Of a stretch of 64,000 nt of DNA, positions 44,101 to 52,583 are shown piece by piece. Location: assembly GCA_016720835.1 (NCBI GenBank), contig JADKJW010000002.1, forward strand, positions 310,001 to 374,000, in the 5' to 3' direction. Below the pieces are notes generated by a model. The model was not told the DNA's origin and made no database searches. It saw only the letters and a list, made by a program, of their open reading frames with translations. The position numbers were made by a program, and so were the translations under genes. Within the stretch, counting starts at the first letter, position 1, and each line of letters opens with the position of its first letter. The stretch comes from Ignavibacteria bacterium. Lineage in GTDB: Bacteria > Bacteroidota > Ignavibacteria > SZUA-365.

Positions 44101-46638
44101 CAGACGCCGAACCACGCGACGTCGCAGTTCCCTCGGGACTGCACACAATGCCACTCCATGAACGGATGGAAGCCGTCCACCTTCGATCACAACGCCACGA
44201 AGTTCGCGCTCGCCGGCGCGCATGCCGCGCAGCCCTGCCAGAGCTGCCATGTCAACGGAAACTACGCGCTGCAGTACGTCGATTGCTGGCAGTGCCATCA
44301 GACGGATTTCACGACCGCGAAGAATCCGGATCATGCCGCGGGCAGCCTGCCGCATGACTGCGCGACGTGCCATGGCTCCGTCGCGTGGAAGCCGTCCACC
44401 TTCAATCACACCTCCACGAAATTCCCGCTCGAAGGGCGGCACGTGACCACGCCCTGCGAAAAGTGCCACACGAACGGCAACTACACGACGCTCGCGTACA
44501 CGGACTGCTACCAGTGCCATCAGACGCAGTACAACGGCGTCACCAATCCGAACCACCTGAGCGGAAAATTCGCGCACGATTGCTCGGTGTGCCACAGTTC
44601 CACCGCGTGGAAGCCCTCCCGCGTCGATCACAGCAAGACCGATTTCCCGCTGACCGGAAAGCACATCACCACGCCCTGCGAGCAGTGCCACACCAACGGC
44701 AACTACGCCATCACGTACACCGACTGCTACGCCTGCCACGCGGCGAACTTCAACGGCGTGACGTCGCCGAACCACCTGAGCGGGAAATTCTCGCACAACT
44801 GCGACGTCTGCCACTCCACCTCGGCGTGGAAACCGTCCTCGGTCGATCACAACAAAACGGCGTTCCCGCTGACAGGGAAGCACATCACCACGCCGTGCGA
44901 GCGGTGCCACGTCAACGGCAACTACGCCATCACCTACACCGATTGCAAGCAGTGCCACGCGCAGGATTTTTCGAACGCGAAGAATCCCGATCACACCGCC
45001 GGAAAATTCAGCAACGACTGCGCGCAGTGCCACAGCGCGACAACCTGGAAGCCATCCACCTTCAACCACGCGAGCACGAAGCTGCCGCTGCAGGGCGCGC
45101 ACATTCCGGTCCCCTGCCAGAACTGCCATGTCAACGGCAATTACGCCCTGGTGTACACGGACTGCTACCAGTGCCATCAGACGCAGTTCAACAACGCGCA
45201 GTCGCCCAGCCACTCCGCGGGAAAATTCGGACATGACTGTCTGCAATGCCACACCATGACCGGGTGGAAGCCGTCCACGTTCAATCACGCCACGACGAAG
45301 TTTCCGTTGACGGGCGCGCACATCGCGACGCCCTGCCAGAACTGCCACATCAACGGCAACTATACGCTGACGTACACCGACTGCTGGCAGTGTCATCAGA
45401 CGAATTTCAACCAGGCGCAGAATCCGAGCCACGTCAACGGGAAGTTCCCGCACGACTGCACCGCGTGCCACAACACCACGACGTTCAAACCGTCGACCTT
45501 CAGCCATGCGGGCACGGCATTCCCGCTGCAGGGCGCGCATACCGCCGTCCCCTGCCAGAACTGCCACGTCAACGGCAACTACACGCTGACCTACACTGAT
45601 TGCTGGCAGTGCCATCAGAGCACGTTCACCAACACGACGAATCCCAACCACGCGACCGGGAACTTCCCGCACGCCTGCCTCTCCTGCCACACGCAGGCGC
45701 AGTGGCGTCCGGCGACCTTCGACCATGCGACCACGAACTTCCCGCTGCAGGGCGCGCACGTGTCACGGGCCTGTCAGGATTGCCACGTCAACGGGAACTA
45801 CCAGCTCACGTACACCGACTGCTTCATGTGCCATCAGACGACATACAACGGCGCGACGAATCCGAACCACAGCACGAATCAGTTCCCGCACGCCTGCCTG
45901 AGCTGCCACACGCAGAGCGCCTGGCAGCCGTCCACGTTCAATCACAGCAGCACGAATTTTGCGCTGACCGGGGCGCATCTCGCGCAGCCCTGCAACGCGT
46001 GCCACACGAACGGCAACTACACGCTGACGTACACCGACTGCTGGCAGTGCCACCAGAGCGACTTCAACGGCGCGACCAGTCCCAACCACAGCAGCAACCA
46101 GTTCTCGCACAACTGCACCACCTGCCACACGACCAGCGCGTGGACGCCGTCGACCTTCAACCACAACAACACCGCCTTCCCGCTCGTCGGCGCGCATGTG
46201 AACAAGGCCTGCAACCTGTGCCACACGAACGGCAACTACCAGCTGACGTTCACGAGCTGCTACACCTGTCACACGTCCGATTTCACGGGGGCCACGTCGC
46301 CCGCGAACCACGTGTCCATGAACCTGAGCCACACCTGCACCACGTGTCACACGCAGACCGCATGGAGTCCCGCGACGCCGTTCCGGACCAGCCACAACGT
46401 GAACGCCCCGAACGGATTCCCGATTTACCCGAGTTCGAAGCACAACTACGGTTCGCGCTGGAACACCTGCAACCAGTGTCACACCTCGAACAACACCGCG
46501 ACGTTCTGCTGCACGAATTCCGGCTGCCACAGCAATCAATCCTCGCTCGCGAACGATCATAACGGCGTCTCCGGGTATTCGTTCTCCTGCACATCCTGCG
46601 CGAATACCGGCTGCCATCCCGACGGCCGCGAACCATGA
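41104..46638 (+). CDS. Giant multihaem cytochrome c with 71 CXXCH motifs
   Basis: An 1844-residue secreted protein (signal peptide ending LLSSAAALRAQ; ribosome site CCGGAGG before 41104). I count 71 CXXCH sites, plus two CX4CH sites (CTNSGCH, CANTGCH) at the C terminus. From about residue 230 to 1740 it consists of some 22 tandem repeats of about 73 residues, each with three haem sites in a fixed pattern: C..CHTxxxWKPSTFDH, then FPLxGAH...PCQ.CHVNGNY, then YTDCWQCHQ.DF...PNH. Each repeat also has about four extra histidines, enough for bis-His ligation of every haem. This predicts a very long haem wire. Size suggests a surface-exposed or trans-periplasm conductor. Confidence 0.96.
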   Translation: MMTSDRHTPVPLRRIRRATIPVALVAFVMLLSSAAALRAQNSPGKAAGSAHRTFDIECATCHTTDGWKSLKKAIVFDHKLTGYLLTGEHANVKCESCHATIPIKDLKPACAVCHADQHKGQFGDQCQSCHTPAGWRAPNAEIAKHMLTRFPLLGAHRHVECRQCHSNQSEKEYVNTPIDCYACHREAYEATGEPDHALGNFDHNCTRCHDISAEQWTGSFVHPFFPAKDAPAHIGLECRQCHKTGYAGTPTDCYGCHKDAFAATTAPNHLAGNFDHDCTVCHEPVHWKPAKFDHARTQFPLTGAHATTACNACHTKGYTALPKECWACHQSDYQGTTFPNHAQGQLDHACETCHNTTAWKPAKFNHENTNFRLTGAHQRTECQKCHVGGKFKGLPIDCQGCHTQTYQQTARPNHQLVGFSLLCQDCHNTNAWQPADRMPATINHDLTRFPLQGKHQTTPCERCHVNLVFRGTPQECYACHEKDFTATKNPDHLAGMFNHDCKTCHTLNGWKPATFDHNATAFPLQGKHTTVLCEKCHVNGNYTLKYVDCWQCHQNDFTLSKQPDHVLGQLPHECITCHTVNGWKPSTFDHNTTRFRIEGAHRAVDCAKCHVNGQYKNLAMDCWSCHQKDYTAVTQPSHVTGQFNHDCTTCHSLTAWKPATFDHNATRFRLEGGHRTVECAKCHVNGQYTNLSMDCWSCHQKDFNAVAQPSHVNGQFNHDCTTCHTVNAWKPSTFDHAATRFPLQGAHKRSDCQSCHIGGKYTNMPVDCWSCHQTKYEGVVTPNHVNGQFNRDCTICHGLEAWKPTMLDHSKTNFPLTGKHLTAPCEQCHKNGQYGVSLPTDCWSCHQTNYQQSTQPAHVTAQFPHDCAQCHTTNAWKPSTFDHATTKFPLDGAHRAAPCQDCHIAGNYSLQYTDCWQCHQKDFNGTQQPNHAAGQFSHDCTTCHSVISWKPAVFNHATTKFPLEGKHQTVPCERCHTGGNYNLQYTDCWQCHQTDFNAVQTPNHATSQFPRDCTQCHSMNGWKPSTFDHNATKFALAGAHAAQPCQSCHVNGNYALQYVDCWQCHQTDFTTAKNPDHAAGSLPHDCATCHGSVAWKPSTFNHTSTKFPLEGRHVTTPCEKCHTNGNYTTLAYTDCYQCHQTQYNGVTNPNHLSGKFAHDCSVCHSSTAWKPSRVDHSKTDFPLTGKHITTPCEQCHTNGNYAITYTDCYACHAANFNGVTSPNHLSGKFSHNCDVCHSTSAWKPSSVDHNKTAFPLTGKHITTPCERCHVNGNYAITYTDCKQCHAQDFSNAKNPDHTAGKFSNDCAQCHSATTWKPSTFNHASTKLPLQGAHIPVPCQNCHVNGNYALVYTDCYQCHQTQFNNAQSPSHSAGKFGHDCLQCHTMTGWKPSTFNHATTKFPLTGAHIATPCQNCHINGNYTLTYTDCWQCHQTNFNQAQNPSHVNGKFPHDCTACHNTTTFKPSTFSHAGTAFPLQGAHTAVPCQNCHVNGNYTLTYTDCWQCHQSTFTNTTNPNHATGNFPHACLSCHTQAQWRPATFDHATTNFPLQGAHVSRACQDCHVNGNYQLTYTDCFMCHQTTYNGATNPNHSTNQFPHACLSCHTQSAWQPSTFNHSSTNFALTGAHLAQPCNACHTNGNYTLTYTDCWQCHQSDFNGATSPNHSSNQFSHNCTTCHTTSAWTPSTFNHNNTAFPLVGAHVNKACNLCHTNGNYQLTFTSCYTCHTSDFTGATSPANHVSMNLSHTCTTCHTQTAWSPATPFRTSHNVNAPNGFPIYPSSKHNYGSRWNTCNQCHTSNNTATFCCTNSGCHSNQSSLANDHNGVSGYSFSCTSCANTGCHPDGREP

Positions 46639-46668
46639 CATGAACGGCCATCGCATCCCTCCCACACC

Positions 46669-48130
46669 ATGAAGCACCATCCCTTTCCTTCCGCACCTCC
46701 GCGCGCGCTGCCGCGAGCGCTGGCCTTCGGCGCCCTGCTGCTGTGCGCCGTCGCACTCCACGCGCAGACCACGCCTCCAAACGCCCATCGCGCGTTCGGC
46801 ATCTCCTGCGAGACCTGCCACACGACGGGCGGGTGGACGAAGATTCCCACGAATATCGTGTTCGATCACGACCTCACGAGCTACGCTCTGCTCGGCCAGC
46901 ACAAAAACGTGGCCTGCGCGGGCTGCCATCGCGGGCAGGGCATCGCGGACATGCGCCGCGACTGCGCAGGCTGTCACACCGATCCCCACCGCGCGGAACA
47001 CGGCACGGCCTGCGCGCGCTGCCACGATCCGGAGGCATGGCGCGCGCCCGCGAAGTCCGTCATCCTCCATGAAGGGACGCGTTTCCCGCTCGTCGGCGCG
47101 CACCGTCTCGCGGAGTGCCGCGCCTGCCACGGCACCCAGCAACGGGACGAGTACGTGCGCATTCCATCGGACTGTTATGCCTGCCATGCGAAGGAGTACG
47201 CGGGCGCCGTCTCCGTGAATCACGTGACGCTCGGCCTCCCGCGCACCTGCGAAACCTGCCACGACATGGAGCGGTTCTCATGGACGCCGGCGCGTTTCGA
47301 CCACAGCCGCTTCCCTTTGCAGGGCGCGCACGCGGCGCTGCCGTGCAAGGCCTGCCACGCGACGGGCTTTCACAGCGGCTCCATCGCCTGCATCGATTGT
47401 CACCGCGACGTGTACAACAGCGCGAAGAATCCCGATCACGCGGCCGGCGCGTACCCGCTGAACTGCGCCGTCTGTCACGGTCTCGATTCCTGGCGTCCCG
47501 CGAAATTCAACCACGAGACGACCATGTTCCCGCTGCGGGGGAGGCACGTCGGCGTCGCCTGCGAGCGCTGCCACGTGAACAACCGCTACACCGGCACGCC
47601 CACCGCCTGCGAGGCCTGCCACTTGAAGGATTACAACGCCGCGACGAAGCCGAATCACGCGCTGTCGCAGTTCCCGACGACCTGTGCGACCTGCCACACC
47701 GTGAACGGCTGGAGTCCCGCGACCTTCGATCACGGCAAGCGATTCCGGGGGGGGGGGCGGGGCTGTCAGCGCGGGGGGGTTGTCACGCAGTGCTGCCTGT
47801 CACCAGGACGACTTCAACAAGACCACCAATCCGAACCACGGCACGGCGCAATTCCCGACGGACTGCACGAGCTGCCACAGCACCTCCGCATGGAAACCAT
47901 CCACCTTCGATCACGACGCCCGGTCCTTCCCGATTTACTCGGGCAAGCATCGCGGCGAATGGCAGAGCTGCGCCACCTGCCACACGGCGCCTGGGAATTT
48001 CAAGATCCACACCTGCATCGACTGCCACGAGCACGACAAGGCGAGCACGGACAACGAGCACCGCGGGGTGAAGAATTACGTGTACGCCAGCGCCGAATGC
48101 TACCGCTGCCATCCGCGGGGAACGGAATGA
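46669..48130 (+). CDS. Third multihaem cytochrome c (damaged by a G-rich break near 47746-47800)
   Basis: A signal peptide (LAFGALLLCAVALHAQ) is followed by 13 intact CXXCH motifs up to CATCH near 47690. The frame then breaks in a G-rich stretch (47746-47790) where the repeat pattern predicts about 110 bases but only about 60 are present. From CHQDDFNKTTNPNH (about 47805) the protein resumes in another frame with four more CXXCH sites (CTSCH, CATCH, CIDCH, CYRCH) and stops at 48130. The repaired protein would have about 490-500 residues and 18-19 haems. Its architecture matches the first part of the giant cytochrome. The last codons overlap the start of the beta-barrel gene. Confidence 0.88.
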
Positions 48131-49773
48131 TGGGCCGTCTCGCGAGCCTTCTCTCCGCATGCATCGGGATCATGCTCCTCCTGGCGATTCCGCGCGCGCA
48201 GACAGTGGCGCAGGAAGCGACGAAGGGAAAGATCACCTACGTCACCACCACCAGCGCGTACGTGGATCTCGGCACCAATCACGGCTTCGAGGTGGGCGAC
48301 ACGCTGCACATCGTCAAGCAGGGCCAGCCCACCGCGACGCTCGTCGTGACCAACATCGCGTCGAAGTCCATGGCGACGAAGATCGTGGCGCAGACGGGGC
48401 AATTGCGCGACGGCGACGCGGTGAGCGGCATCGCGAAACACGCGCCGGTGGCGCAGAAGCCGTCGATCATGCCGGATTCCAGCGCCAGTTCCATCGTCGT
48501 CACGCCGAAACTCGTCACCGATCCGAAGCCGGCGCCGGTCGCGGTGGTGCAGAACGGCACGCGTTTTCGCGGTCGCATCGCGGCGCAGTACTACGCGCTC
48601 TGGAGCAACGCCACCGAGGGACTGGACTTCAGCCAGCCCGCGATCGCCCTGAGCTTCAGCGCAGAGGATCTCGCCGGCCTGCCGCTCGCGCTCACGTTGT
48701 ATTCGAACCACCGCTATGATGCGCGCAGCGTGTCGCGGTATGCGGGCGTCGACGCCTCGCGCTGGTCCAACCGCGTGTACCAGTTCCAGCTCGACTACGG
48801 AAAGCCCGACGCGGCTTTCGGCGCCACTGTCGGACGCTTCATCGCTCCCGTGATCGGCGGCATCGGTACTTTCGACGGCGCCATGGTGGTGACGCGTTCA
48901 CGCGGCTGGGAAGCAGGCCTCATCGGCGGCGCGCAGCCGGGGTACCGCGAATCGGAGGTCAACACCGACGACCCGAAGTTCGCGGCGTACGTCAGCTACG
49001 CCGCGGGCGACTGGCAGACCTCGCGTTACCAGGGCAGCGCGGCTTTCGCGCAGACCTATAAGGCCTCTGCGCTCGACCGCAGTTTCATCTACATCCAGAA
49101 CACCTTCAACCTCGGCGGCCTGTTCTCGTTGTACCAGAACGCGGATTTCGATGTGTACGACCTCGAGAGCGGCGGCGTCTCGACGAAGCCGCACCTGAGC
49201 GACCTTTTCCTCTCCGGCACGTACCGGCCGCTGCGCTGGCTCTCCTTCAACGGCAGCTACGCGATACGCCGCAACGTCTACTTCCTGCGCAGTTTCGGCG
49301 ACCTTCCGGACAGTCTGTTCGACCGCAAGAACACGCAGAACTTCCAGCTCAGCGCGGGCGTCAATCTGCCGATGGCGATGTTCGTCTCCGTCTCCGGATC
49401 CCTGCGCGTGCAGGAGGGCACGTCCCAGCAGGCGCGCTCGGTGCAGCTCCGCTACACCTGGGCCAACCTCCTCGAGAGCCAGACGAACCTGTACCTCTCC
49501 GGCTCCCTGTCGGACAACATCTACAACACCTCGTCGAACGCCAGCATCGAGTTGAACCGCGACGTGATCCAGGACCTCTACCTCGCCGTGCGCGTGATGA
49601 AGTACCGCTACAGCTTCGCCGGAGGCTCGCGCACGCTGGACCGCGACGCGGCCGGCACTGACCTGTACTACCGCATCACCAAAACGCTCTACGCGTCACT
49701 GAGCTACGAGCGCTTCTGGGAGGGCGTCGTGACCTCCGATCGGCTGTATACGGAGCTCACTGTCCGATTCTAG
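48127..49773 (+). CDS. Outer-membrane beta-barrel protein of the cytochrome locus
   Basis: A 548-residue protein starting at 48127 (MMGRLASLLSACIGIMLLLA), overlapping the third cytochrome's stop (ATGATG). After the signal peptide comes a small SH3-like domain (about residues 35-105; YVTTTSAYVDLGTNHGFEVGD), then a Ser/Thr/Pro-rich linker and a barrel region (about 145-548). That region has many alternating amphipathic strands with aromatic girdles (RYSFAGGSRTLDRDA, LYYRITKTLYASLSYERF) and ends in the outer-membrane terminal signature TVRF. In context it is the likely porin sheath or anchor through which the cytochromes contact the outside, functionally comparable with MtrB/PioB but with no detectable identity by eye. 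Confidence 0.82.
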   Translation: MMGRLASLLSACIGIMLLLAIPRAQTVAQEATKGKITYVTTTSAYVDLGTNHGFEVGDTLHIVKQGQPTATLVVTNIASKSMATKIVAQTGQLRDGDAVSGIAKHAPVAQKPSIMPDSSASSIVVTPKLVTDPKPAPVAVVQNGTRFRGRIAAQYYALWSNATEGLDFSQPAIALSFSAEDLAGLPLALTLYSNHRYDARSVSRYAGVDASRWSNRVYQFQLDYGKPDAAFGATVGRFIAPVIGGIGTFDGAMVVTRSRGWEAGLIGGAQPGYRESEVNTDDPKFAAYVSYAAGDWQTSRYQGSAAFAQTYKASALDRSFIYIQNTFNLGGLFSLYQNADFDVYDLESGGVSTKPHLSDLFLSGTYRPLRWLSFNGSYAIRRNVYFLRSFGDLPDSLFDRKNTQNFQLSAGVNLPMAMFVSVSGSLRVQEGTSQQARSVQLRYTWANLLESQTNLYLSGSLSDNIYNTSSNASIELNRDVIQDLYLAVRVMKYRYSFAGGSRTLDRDAAGTDLYYRITKTLYASLSYERFWEGVVTSDRLYTELTVRF

Positions 49774-49847
49774 CGCGGGCGCACGCGGCGGAGACGGGGC
49801 GGTCGCGCGCGCGCAATCCCACCACTCGACACAGCGCAGGAGCACCC

Positions 49848-51017
49848 ATGAGGACGACGCATTCCCTCACCTTCGCAGCGGTGCTCCTTTGCGCGATGCT
49901 CGCGTCTGCGACAATGCGCGGACAGTGTTTCGACTGCGCGAAGGCGCCGGCAGGGACGATTTTCTGCGACGACTTCGAAGACGGCCTCCCGCTCGATCAG
50001 AAATACTTCGAGGTGAACACGAACAACGGCGATTGCATCGTGGCGCCGTCCGTGGGCCGCGACGGCACGCGCGGACTCCGCATCCGCTGGCAGAAGGGCG
50101 AGGTGGGCGCCGGCGGGCTGAGCAAATCCTTCGGACGCACGCCATCGTCGTACATCGGCAGGCATGCCGCCTCGCCGACGACCACCTTCACGGACATCTA
50201 CTGGCGCATGGACGTGCGCATGCAGCCGGGGTGGACCGGCGCGGGTCCGGCCAAACTCAGCCGCGCGCTCGTACTCGCCAACGGTAACTGGGCCGAGGGC
50301 ATGATGGCGCATCTGTGGTCTGGAGGCGCCGGCGACCGCTACCTCGGCATGGATCCCGCGAGCGGCATCAATGCCAGCGGAGTGCTGGTGTCAACCAAGT
50401 ACAACGACTTCGACAATCTGCGCTGGCTCGGCTGGAAGGCCGGCCGCACCGACATGTTCAACGACGCCAACGCCGGACGCTGGTACTGCGTGGAGGGGCA
50501 TGTGAGGCTGAACACGCCGTCCGTGAATGACGGCGTCTTCGAATTCTGGATCGACGACACGTTGCAGGCGGGCAGTTACAACCTCAACTGGCACGGCAAC
50601 TGGAACGCCGATCCGGCGAACATGGCCATCAACGCCGTCTTCTTCGAGAACTACTGGAACGCCGGTTCGCCGGTCGAACAGGAGCGGTATTTCGACAACC
50701 TCGTGATCTCCACCGCGCGCATCGGCTGCGCCTGCCAGACCACGTCCGTTGGAGGCGTTTCCGAAGCGCCGCGGCTGCGTGTGTTTCCGAATCCGATGGA
50801 GGGGATGGTGTGGGTGGAGGTTCCGGGTGACGGATCCGGAGGCTCGATGGAGGTGAGGGTCCATGATGTGCTCGGAAGAGTCGTGCTGACACAGAGCGCA
50901 TGTCCAGGGTCGATAACGCCGTTCGATCTCACGCATGAGCCGCGAGGACTCTACGTCCTGTCGACAGTGAATGCGACCGGGATCGTGCGTGAACGCGCGG
51001 TGGTGGTGAAGAAATAG
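49848..51017 (+). CDS. Secreted polysaccharide-binding/lyase-like protein with sorting domain
   Basis: A 389-residue protein with a signal peptide (MRTTHSLTFAAVLLCAMLASATMRG). Its jelly-roll-type domain (about 30-290) has the phrases FCDDFEDGLP, TDIYWRMDVRMQPGW and GRWYCVEGHVRLN, which recall LamG/polysaccharide-lyase-like folds acting on or binding glycans. The C terminus has a sorting module (FPNPMEGMVWVEV ... RGLYVLSTVNATG ... VVVKK). Six cysteines may form disulfides. It starts 74 bases behind the beta-barrel gene on the same strand, so it could belong to the cytochrome unit, but nothing in it suggests redox function. Confidence 0.78.
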   Translation: MRTTHSLTFAAVLLCAMLASATMRGQCFDCAKAPAGTIFCDDFEDGLPLDQKYFEVNTNNGDCIVAPSVGRDGTRGLRIRWQKGEVGAGGLSKSFGRTPSSYIGRHAASPTTTFTDIYWRMDVRMQPGWTGAGPAKLSRALVLANGNWAEGMMAHLWSGGAGDRYLGMDPASGINASGVLVSTKYNDFDNLRWLGWKAGRTDMFNDANAGRWYCVEGHVRLNTPSVNDGVFEFWIDDTLQAGSYNLNWHGNWNADPANMAINAVFFENYWNAGSPVEQERYFDNLVISTARIGCACQTTSVGGVSEAPRLRVFPNPMEGMVWVEVPGDGSGGSMEVRVHDVLGRVVLTQSACPGSITPFDLTHEPRGLYVLSTVNATGIVRERAVVVKK

Positions 51018-51141
51018 GAACAGTCAATCGCACCGCTTGAAGACTGACATCGCATTTCGGGTTGCGATGACTTCACGATTTCAGTAACATTCATGCGGAC
51101 AGACCAGCAGAACATGCCCGATACTTGGAAAGGCACCTCTC

Positions 51142-51369
51142 ATGACATGGAAATTCAGCGCGGTAATTGAGGAAGATGAAAACGGGTACTTCGCGTATTG
51201 CCCTGAACTTCAAGGCTGCCACACCCAGGGAGACAACATCGATGAAGCGCTCCTGCATTTGCGTGAAGCGGTCTCCCTCTATCTTGAAACGCTGACAGAC
51301 GAAGAAAAGAGTGAACGCGGATCCCGCCAGATTCTTACAACTTCGATGGAATTTATTGCAGGTGGGTAA
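51142..51369 (+). CDS. hicB: HicB-family antitoxin
   Basis: A 75-residue protein with the partially degraded RNase H-like HicB fold: FSAVIEEDENGYFAYCPELQGCHTQGDNIDEALLHLREAVSLYLE. The GCHTQGD...EA pattern is the usual signature. No C-terminal DNA-binding domain is present, so repression would depend on the complex. It precedes and overlaps hicA by eight bases. HicB neutralises the HicA RNase. Confidence 0.93.
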   Translation: MTWKFSAVIEEDENGYFAYCPELQGCHTQGDNIDEALLHLREAVSLYLETLTDEEKSERGSRQILTTSMEFIAGG

Positions 51370-51556
51370 GGCGCCAAAGCTCACGGCCTCTGAAGCAGAG
51401 AAACGGCTCCTGATCGCCGGTTTTGTTCTGCTCCGATCAAAAGGAAGCTATAGAATCTATCAACGCGGTGAACTGCGTTTTGTGCTCCCGTTCCATACAG
51501 GAAAAATTCTGCACCCGAAGATTGTCGCGCAGCTGTTGGAAGTTGAGGATCTGTAG
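51362..51556 (+). CDS. hicA: HicA-family mRNA interferase toxin
   Basis: A 64-residue protein starting at a GTG at 51362 inside the end of hicB (VGKAPKLTASEAEKRLL). It has the dsRNA-binding-like HicA pattern: AEKRLLIAGFVLLRSKGSYRIYQ, then FVLPFHTGKILHPKIVAQLLE. Family members have a catalytic His in the GSH motif, but here that position reads GSY, and His occurs instead in LPFHTG. Activity may therefore be lost or altered. The upstream ATG at 51311 lies within hicB and is not the likely start. Confidence 0.85.
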   Translation: MGKAPKLTASEAEKRLLIAGFVLLRSKGSYRIYQRGELRFVLPFHTGKILHPKIVAQLLEVEDL

Positions 51557-51738
51557 ATCCCTTTCTGCCTCTTCGCCGGTCGGATAGCGCAATTTTTTCC
51601 GAGTCCCCGTGGAAGCGCAGCATTTATGGCCTGTTCTTCTGTTCGATTCTGTGTACACTGTACGGACATGAAGAACTGTTCCGCGCCGACATCGCGCAGA
51701 CAGCTGCTGCGACGAACGAGGCGAAAAACGAAAACGAG

Positions 51739-52533
51739 ATGAATTCACAAACATGTTCCAGATTATGGGTGCTTGGCCTGCTCGCGCTGATGAGTGCAAC
51801 GGTCGTGACAGCGACACCGTCGGACCCCGTGCGCAACTCCGCCACATTCCAATCGCTCATGCGGAAGAGCGATTCCCTCTTCGCCGCGCGCCGCTATACC
51901 GACGCGCTCGCCATCCTTGAGAACGCGAACAAAACGTATCCTTCCGAAGCGGACGTGCTGTGGCGTCTCGCCAACGTCATGATCAATGCGGGTGACGTGG
52001 CTGAGGACGAGGCCATGGATCGCTACTACAACCGGTCGGTGGACTACGCGACGCGCGCCGTCGCCGCCGATCCGCGCTGTGCAAACGCCCACGCCTATCT
52101 CGCCGCGGCGCTCGGGGCGCACGCGGTGTTCGCCGGAGGCAAGGAAAAGGTGAAGCTCTCCACGCGCATCCGCGACGAACTCGACCGCGCCCTGGCGCTG
52201 GATCCCGACAATCAACTCGCGCACTCCATCTACGGATCCTGGCACCGCGCGGTGAGCGAGGTGAGCTGGATCGAACGGCAGCTCGCCAACGCCTTCCTGG
52301 GCGGACTTCCCGACGGCAGCCTCGCGGAATCCGTACGGCATCTGCGCGAAGCGATGCGACTCTCCCCGCAACTGCTCCGCAATCACTACGAACTCGGCCT
52401 CACCTATATCGCGATGGACAAACCCTCGCTCGCCGCCGCGTCCTTCCGCACCGCCCTCAAGTGCCCGACCATGTGGTCCACCGACGCGAGGCGGAAAAAG
52501 GAAATGCGGGAGTATATCGAGGAACAAGGGTAA
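51739..52533 (+). CDS. Secreted TPR protein
   Basis: A 264-residue protein with a signal peptide (LWVLGLLALMSATVVTA). The TPR-type helical repeats (RYTDALAILENANKTYPSEADVLWRLANV, AVAADPRCANAHAYLAAALG, ALALDPDNQLAHSIYGSWH, LREAMRLSPQLLRNHYELGLTY, with their Ala/Pro positions) cover about residues 35-245. The arrangement resembles the RMD-like TPR family found in many bacteria. It probably forms a protein-protein scaffold in the periplasm. It stands between hicBA and the GxxExxY element. A nearby upstream region (51557-51738) shows no further gene. Confidence 0.85.
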   Translation: MNSQTCSRLWVLGLLALMSATVVTATPSDPVRNSATFQSLMRKSDSLFAARRYTDALAILENANKTYPSEADVLWRLANVMINAGDVAEDEAMDRYYNRSVDYATRAVAADPRCANAHAYLAAALGAHAVFAGGKEKVKLSTRIRDELDRALALDPDNQLAHSIYGSWHRAVSEVSWIERQLANAFLGGLPDGSLAESVRHLREAMRLSPQLLRNHYELGLTYIAMDKPSLAAASFRTALKCPTMWSTDARRKKEMREYIEEQG

Positions 52534-52552
52534 GGACGGAGGAGAAGAGGGC

Positions 52553-52579
52553 ACCGCAGAGGCGCGGAGACGCAGAGAA
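52553..52579. repeat. Left inverted repeat of the GxxExxY element
   Basis: ACCGCAGAGGCGCGGAGACG and the following CAGAGAA form, in reverse complement, TTCTCTGCGTCTCCGCGCCT and CTGCGGT. This matches the right copy at 53061-53095 except for one unit fewer and two base changes. It begins four bases beyond the GxxExxY stop. Confidence 0.85.
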
Positions 52580-52583
52580 GAAA

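Noticed and set aside
41113..45759. A 1548-codon open frame on the minus strand opposite the giant cytochrome
   Set aside because: It follows from the periodic, GC-rich, stop-poor cytochrome repeats. Its translation is a low-complexity Arg/Val/Ala pattern with no domain, while the plus strand has 71 haem motifs.
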